Of a DNA stretch of 64,000 bases, positions 58,213 through 64,000 are shown piece by piece. The stretch comes from Avena insularis (taxonomy: Eukaryota > Streptophyta > Magnoliopsida > Poales > Poaceae): contig CM042694.1 of NCBI GenBank assembly GCA_023614405.1, positions 479,171,392 through 479,235,391 of the forward strand. Direction: 5' to 3'. Under the pieces are notes generated by a model. The model searched no databases. It saw only the letters and a program-made list of their open reading frames with translations, and was not told the DNA's origin. How positions within the stretch are numbered: position 1 is the stretch's first letter; every line of letters begins with the position of its first letter. The translations under genes and the position numbers were made by a program.

Positions 58213-59097
58213 TTGGTTGACTTGCCTGATGGTTTTAAAGCCATCGAGTGCAAATGGATCTATAAGAAGAAGATTGATATGGATGGAAATGTTCACATCC
58301 ACAAAGCTCGACTTGTTGCAAAAGGTTTTCAACAAGTTCAAGGAGTTAACTACGACGAGACTTTCTCACCCGTAGCGATGCTTAAATCTATACAGATCAT
58401 TCTAGCCATTGCTACATATTTCGACTATGAGATATGGCAGATGGACGTCAAGACGGCTTTCTTAAATGGAATCCTTACTAAGGACGTGTATATGATGCAA
58501 CCCGAAGGTTTTGTCGATCCAAACAATGCTGGAAAAGTATGCAAACTGCAAAAGTCTATTTATGGGTTGAAGCAAGTATCTCGGAGTTGGAACATTCGAT
58601 TTAATGAAGTTGTAAAGGAGTTTGGCTTCATCAAAACTGATCAAGAACCTTGTGTGTATAAGAAAGAAAGTGGGAAATCGCTTGTATTTCTAATATTGTA
58701 TGTAGATGACATATTACTGATTGGAAATGACATTCCTATGCTCGAGTCTGTTAAGACCTCATTGAAAAATAGTTTTTCAATGAAGGACTTAGGAGAAGCG
58801 GCATATATTCTGGGCATCATGATCTATAGAGATAGATCAAGGAGGCTAATTGGATTAAGCCAGAGTACATACATTGAAAAAGTTTTTAAATGTTTCAGCA
58901 TGGAAGTGGCTAAGAAGGGGTTCTTTCCCATGTCTCATGGCATTAAACTCAGCAAGACTCAGTGTCCTTCGACCACTAATGAGCGAGAGCACATGAGTAG
59001 GGTTCCATATGCTTCAGCTATTGGATACATCATGTATGCAATGACATGTACTCGCCCAGATGTTTCCTATGCTCTAAGTGTTACGAGCAGATACTAG
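58213..59097 (+). pseudogene. rt: Copia reverse transcriptase
   Basis: A 294-codon open stretch with the copia (RVT_2) series: CKWIYKKKIDMDG, KARLVAKGF, WQMDVKTAFLNG with the first catalytic Asp, SIYGLKQ, and LILYVDDILL with the YVDD catalytic pair. KDLGEAAYILGI follows. The stretch ends at a TAG (59095-59097). All catalytic residues are present, but stops before and after separate it from the other domains. Confidence 0.95.
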
Positions 59098-59690
59098 ACT
59101 GATCTAGGTGAAAGCCGCTGGACAGTGGTAAAGAATATCCTTAAGTACTTGAGAAGGACTAAGGATATGTTCCTAGTTTATGGGAGGTGAGGATGAACTC
59201 CGTGTAAAGGGTTACACAGATGCGAGTTACCTTAACGACTCAGATGACTCCAAATCGCAATTAGGTTATGTGTTTGGCATGAATGGTGGTGCTGTGAGCT
59301 GGAAAAGTTCCAAGCAAGATATAGTGGCCTCCACTTCAACAGAAGCTGAATATATTTCTGTCTCGAAGGCTGCAAAGGAAGCTATTTGGATTAAGAATTT
59401 CCTAATCGCTCTTGGTGTGGTTCAGGGCGCGTCTAATCCCCTGGACATTTATTGTGAAAACAATGGTTTTATTGCACAAGCAAAGGAACATTGACAGCAC
59501 CAGAAGAACAAACATAAACGCATGTGTTACCATCTTATTCATGAGTTCATTGATGATGTTCGTGTCGTGTTATGCAAAATACATACGGACTCAAATGTTG
59601 CTGATCCCTTGACAAAGCCACTCCAGCAGCCTGCGCATGAAGCGCGCACAAGACCAATAGGTCTTAGATACTATCTAGATTGACTCTAGT
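59098..59690 (+). pseudogene. rnh: Copia RNase H and polyprotein end
   Basis: After the TAG and a frameshift near 59185, 59180-59494 reads the RNase H part: VKGYTDASYLNDSDDSKS, ASTSTEAEYIS and LDIYCENNGFIAQAK, so the acidic residues are mostly kept. A TGA (59492-59494) is followed in frame by the usual end with DPLTKPLQQPAHEA. The 3' LTR starts 14 bases after the frame end. Confidence 0.9.
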
Positions 59691-59703
59691 GCAAGTGGGA
59701 GAC

Positions 59704-60999
59704 TGAAGGAAATATGCCCTAGATGCAATCATAGAGATGATTGTATTTCATATGTATCCATGAGTTTTTATAATGTTCCTTGAATATCCATATATCAGGC
59801 AACTTGTATTGATTGGCAATTATGTGAATTGTTTGTGAAACTCTTTACTTGTATGGTTATCTAATAGTTGTCCCTAGTCAGAGTTCATGTGAGGACACAC
59901 ATGAATATTAGACTAGCACATCGATTGGTTGATGACTATGTTTCGCAAGTCATAGGCATGGAGATGTCAAACCAATGACGTGGACACATGTTATGAACAT
60001 GGGGTTGGACTGACCCAACTTGAGACTGGCAATAATACTTGCAGCTCTCTCTACACATCGTGTACATTTTGTCCTTACACCTAAGATTTTCGCATATACT
60101 TGAGATGTGGATCGACCTACTTTGCGGCTATCAAACACTACTTCATAACTGGGTAGTTATAAATGTATCTTTCGGGTTTGTCTTGATACATGTTGCAAGG
60201 CATTGGTCAATCAAGATGGATTTGCCCCTCTCTACTTGAGAGAGATATCTCTGGGCCGCTCGAGTGATCGGATCCAGAAATGCATGGCCGTATTACAAAC
60301 GGTTAAGAGTTAACCTAGTAAAGTGATTCCGAATCACAGTATCGAGAAAGAGAGATCAGCTTGGAGCTAGACCAAATATCGTGAGGCAAAGGGGAAAACA
60401 TGTACTCAACCTTGTGATGGTTCGTCTGAATGATCTTTATATGCGTTTAGGAGTTGGCACGTCTTGCTAGAGGCCACTAGCAACTATTGACGGAGTAAGT
60501 GTACTCGTGTCATCTCTATACATGTATGAACCTATAGGGTCACACACTTTAGGGGCTGGAAGCCTAATGGGGATTAGATCCGAATTAGACCAGGCTTAGG
60601 CTGCTAATGCGCTGCTAATGTAGAAGCCCACCAAGGATGCCTATATAAGAGAGAGTGAGGCGAGCTGAATAGGGTTGAGCATTCCACCCAGCCTCCACTC
60701 CTCTCACGCCCCTCTTGCACGTGCAGACCTAGCAGTCTGCCGTGTGACCCTCCACTCCGTACATGTGGATACCTCGGAGGTGCTGCAGCTGTAGCACTTG
60801 GACGAGTCGCGCAAAGGGGAGCTTCTCGTGGAACGAGGACGAGGAGGAGACGTAGAACATCTACACTGCCCCAACGTGCTTCATCGAGTTCCGCAACTGC
60901 ATGTCTAGTGGTAATCCCATGATCTATGACAATAGTATTCCTGGTAGATGCGGTAGAAAATTTTGATTTTACGCTAGTGTGGCCTACCCGTTTCCTACA
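59704..60999 (+). repeat. Element 5 3' LTR
   Basis: 1296 bp, TATA box TATATAAG at 60642-60649. Collinear with the 5' LTR. Confidence 0.95.
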
Positions 61000-61843
61000 C
61001 TAGTATGAAATGGGCAATCAAACAAAGTGTTTCTTAGAATTTCAGCAAATATAAACTAGGTATGTCATTTCAGCAAATATATATGGAAGCAGTTGTATCT
61101 CCTGGAATGCAAGAGTCGTTGGGTGACTCAGAATTTGCGGTGAGCTACACAATGGCATGTAGTTGCTGTCATAGCTAAGAATCAACCAGATAGAAAGTAT
61201 AATGGCATCATAAGAGAACTTCTAGAGTAGGAATGCAAACCCAGGGTGAACTACTTAGTAGAGGACAGTTATGCCGTTGCTTAGGACGAACCAGCACCAG
61301 ATAAGGAAATAATTTTGTCGCTTGTGAACCTGTAGAATAGGGTATGCAAACCAACATGTTCATTGTTCCATTTTGAGCTTTATGCAAGAAAAATAAAATA
61401 GTTAGTGATGCAGCTTTTGAATAACCAGATTACAACAACAAAATTATAATCGAATTAGTACGAAGAGTTTAAACGGCTACTACAGGATAGCTGAATGATG
61501 CCAAGGAGGAAATAATAATAGGAACTAATCTCAGGACGAACTAGATAGATTCAGTAACTATAGAGCAGGGAATCCACACTAATATTTTTCACTGACTTAT
61601 TTTGCAAGAATTACAAGGTAGTGGACAATTACTGTTGTACGGAGTAGCTAAGAACATGTGCATGACTTTAAAATTTGTAGAATAGCGAATGCAAACAAAC
61701 ATGTCTAGTGACCTTGTATGTAGTGTGTACAACAGGCATGCGCATTGACTTGGTGTGTAGCACGATTAAAAAAATTCAGTTCACTATGATAGTCTTGAAC
61801 CTACTATACTACTCACAAAACAAAAACGGGTTGGAGATTTGGT

Positions 61844-62330
61844 TACCTTAGTAGGAGAGGCGTCTAAGCATTGTTGGTACCATGCGGGTGTCGTCCAGGT
61901 CACCGAGGGTGCTGCGGTTGCGGTAGTTATTGGCGTCGAGAAAGCAGATCTTGGGCGGTCAATGCTAAGCACAGTGGATGAGAGTATCGCTGAGGAAGAT
62001 CCGGTGCAGTGAACAACAACATCCGTGCAGCTGGTCCGGTATCGTTGGGTAGATTTCGGCGGCGAGGAAGCATAGCTTGGGCGGTCGATGAAGCCATCGG
62101 CATGGTGAAAGACACCATAGCTCCGGTGCAGTGGCAGAGACCCAGTGAACTAGATCTGGTGGGTGAGCATCAGTGAAGCGGCTCCGCGGTGGCGCACGAG
62201 ACCGCAAATCAAGCCGATGCGCGCGGTGGCCGTGGAGGGGACAGAGGAGCTTGGGATTTTTGGGAGGGCCAGTGGGAAAAACTGCCCGAATCGGGACCAC
62301 AGAGGTGAATAGAAATATAATTACAATCAT
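61844..62330 (-). other. GC-rich exon-like block in CACTA B
   Basis: Homologue of 15008-15645. It has the same start (ATGATTGTAATTATATTTC on the minus strand, at 62330) and the same end before an AT-rich stretch. It carries fewer copies of the ATCGACCGCCCAAG unit, and the reading frames differ from A. Confidence 0.45.
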
Positions 62331-62715
62331 CTCCCCAAGCTACTGACTTTAGCATGCCCATCTATCGTCTGAACAATGGGTAGAACAGGAAATTTAAAGA
62401 CAAATATTTTTGAAACAGAGGGGCGTGAAATGCTTCAAGGTTGGTGTGTGATATTGCCGCTCGATTGAGATTTGAATTTGGCTAGTGTCCAGCTAATAAT
62501 AATAGAAAAATGGTACTATCCGGTCGGAGATTTTGGATCAAAGGTTTTGAATCGGTGGGGCGGGAAATGCTTCAAGGTCGGTGGGTGATTTAGCCGCTCT
62601 TTCATATTTTCAATTTGGCTAGCGTCCATCTAGTAATAAAAAGGTAGTAGACCATAAGCTATATGTCCAGGAATTCAAGGCCGAGAGTCACATCAACTGA
62701 TCATCCATATCCATA

Positions 62716-63034
62716 CTAGTAAAAGACACGTGCCACACACGTATATACTGTATGGAATGTGATTTAACAAACATTAAGTCAATAGTCTTGTTAGAGAAAA
62801 ATGCATACATTAAGTCTATTAATAATTACTATCTACACATATTGAGAATACAACCTACTATGCTATGAAATTTTGGGGATAGTGACATGATGGTTTAGGA
62901 CATGGTAGAGTTTGCTGCAGGTACTACTCCTTCAACACGAATCCAACTGCTCTAAACCATTAGATCTAACAGCCCAACAGACAGGATTGGTGCTATGGAT
63001 CCAATTCAAAACTGCTCCATTACAGTAGTAGAGA
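62716..63034 (-). mobile_element. Short non-autonomous Helitron (copy 3)
   Basis: 319 bp. On the minus strand it starts TCTCTACTACTGTAATGGAG (63034) and ends TTTTACTAG (62716), between A and T. It is the same insertion as 14302-14622, shared by CACTA A and B. Confidence 0.85.
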
Positions 63035-63321
63035 TTTTTGCACGCGACATTGGATACCTATGATTCATAAAGCCTAGCTGGTAAATTTTGCCGCTTGACC
63101 GAGATTTTGAATTTGGCTAGCGCCCAAATAATACTCCCTCCATATGAAAATAGATGTCTCAGATTTATCAAGTATATTGCACAACCTCGTTTCAATATCT
63201 CAAGTATATTCCATAAAGTAGTTGTGCACGCACCCCTTTTTATTTGTCGTACTTTAAAGTTCTTAGAAAGTATGAGATAAATCATGAATGTTGGATGTAT
63301 TGTATCTTGTGCATTTAGATA

Positions 63322-63586
63322 CTTCCTCCGTCCTCAAATAAGTGTACTTATAGCGTTTGTTCTAAATCAAACTTAACTATTCCCGACCAACTTTAATTTA
63401 TAAATGTAGTAATATTTATGACAAAAAACTAGTACTACAAGTTTATTATTTTTGAAATGTACTTTCATAATATGTAGATTTCATGTTATATATTTCTCAA
63501 TTAGTTTTAAAAAGTAGTCGAATTTTTCAAAAGTTTGACTTAGACTAAAAGCTACTAGAAGTACACTTATTTGTGGATGGAGGGAG
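63322..63586. mobile_element. Stowaway MITE in CACTA B
   Basis: 265 bp with ends CTTCCTCCGTCC and (reverse complement) CTCCCTCCATCC, flanked by TA. Same insertion as 13748-14014. Confidence 0.85.
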
Positions 63587-64000
63587 TATGCAAGAACTTG
63601 GTGTGGTGGTGTTCCAGTATTTGGTAGGAGTACATAGGTACTTCCTCGCATGATGAACAATATTGCCACTAGGAGTTTCCCCCGTGTTGAAAAAAAAATC
63701 TGGGAGAGAGAAGAGACTGAGAGCACGCAGGAGGCAGCGCGAGAGGAGCGAAGAGGAGAATTTTCCAAAAAACTTTTGAAGCTAACCAGGAATTCAGTAC
63801 ATCGAAAACCACCAAAAAGCTATTTTGTAAATCATTCAAAGCAACCTACAATTTACTTGTAGTTCAAATTTGACCTAATTTCGATAAATGACACAAAGTC
63901 TCATTCAAGTCAGTAGAGTTATCTAGGAAGTTTTAAAACTCGCAAACATGGGAAAATTGAGAATGTTCTTTTTTGATAGCAGGAAACTCACACCGATGAC

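Larger units (their letters stand above)
53148..60999 (+). mobile_element. Ty1/copia retrotransposon, complete but mutated (element 5)
   Basis: 7852 bp, LTRs 53148-54445 and 59704-60999, target duplication CTAGT (53143-53147 and 61000-61004). The primer site TGGTATCAGAG begins two bases after the LTR and the polypurine tract CAAGTGGGAGAC lies just before the 3' LTR. Domain order is gag, protease, integrase, reverse transcriptase, RNase H, which defines copia. The LTRs begin TGAAGGAAATATGCCC, related to but distinct from Angela/BARE LTRs as I remember them. LTRs differ at roughly 3% of the positions I compared in the first 300 bases. Many stops inactivate the polyprotein. Confidence 0.95.
61005..64000. 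mobile_element. CACTA transposon B, continued
   Basis: Reverse complement of about 16450 down to 13330 in copy A. It includes the second member of the 369-bp duplication (61006-61340), the GC-rich exon-like block, Helitron, Stowaway and part of the 251-bp repeat. It runs off the window, so B's right terminus is not visible. In the 85 bases compared near 62250-62330 it differs from A at about one base in ten. Confidence 0.9.

Overview
This window looks like repeat-rich intergenic DNA from a large grass genome, most likely a Triticeae species (wheat, barley, rye or Aegilops). I infer this from the element types: CACTA transposons starting CACTACAAGAAAA, Athila-like and chromovirus-like Ty3/gypsy elements, a Ty1/copia LTR starting TGAAGGAAATATGCCC, Stowaway and Tourist MITEs, and short Helitrons. 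No intact host gene is visible. The only low-copy-looking coding sequence is a damaged SINA/SIAH-like gene at about 8.3-9.6 kb.

Left part (1-13.5 kb): a mosaic of old repeats. It holds a broken minus-strand coding remnant (302-626), low-complexity tracts, a 1.7 kb block repeated 8.7 kb downstream, a 510-bp tandem duplication, a six-copy array of a roughly 370-bp unit (5526-8072) with a Helitron inserted in one unit, the SINA-like pseudogene, the second copy of the large block, and a 251-bp three-copy tandem repeat.

Middle (13.3-51.2 kb): a deep nest. CACTA copy A ends at 41783 and sits inside the gag gene of an Athila-like gypsy element (its 3' half is 41784-48323). A related gypsy element (element 1, 18310-41676, near-perfect GGGGC/GGGGA target duplication) is inserted about 100 bp from the end of A. 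Element 1's 5' LTR is split by a non-autonomous element with 3.95-kb LTRs on the minus strand (19523-28288, TSD CCTGA). Its 3' LTR is split by element 2, an Athila-like gag-protease element on the minus strand (32855-41012, TSD TGGCA). A copia LTR plus leader (48953-51199) follows.

Right part (51.2-64 kb): CACTA copy B starts at 51200 inside the copia leader and runs in the opposite orientation to A. It carries the same internal Helitron, Stowaway and tandem repeats as A. A complete but mutated copia element (53148-60999, TSD CTAGT) is inserted in B.

The order of events can be read from the nesting: Athila element 3 and copia 4 are oldest, then CACTA A and B, then element 1 in A and copia 5 in B, then the large-LTR element and element 2 in element 1. 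All recognisable transposon proteins carry stops, frameshifts or truncations, except the element 1 accessory ORF of unknown function (28634-29437).
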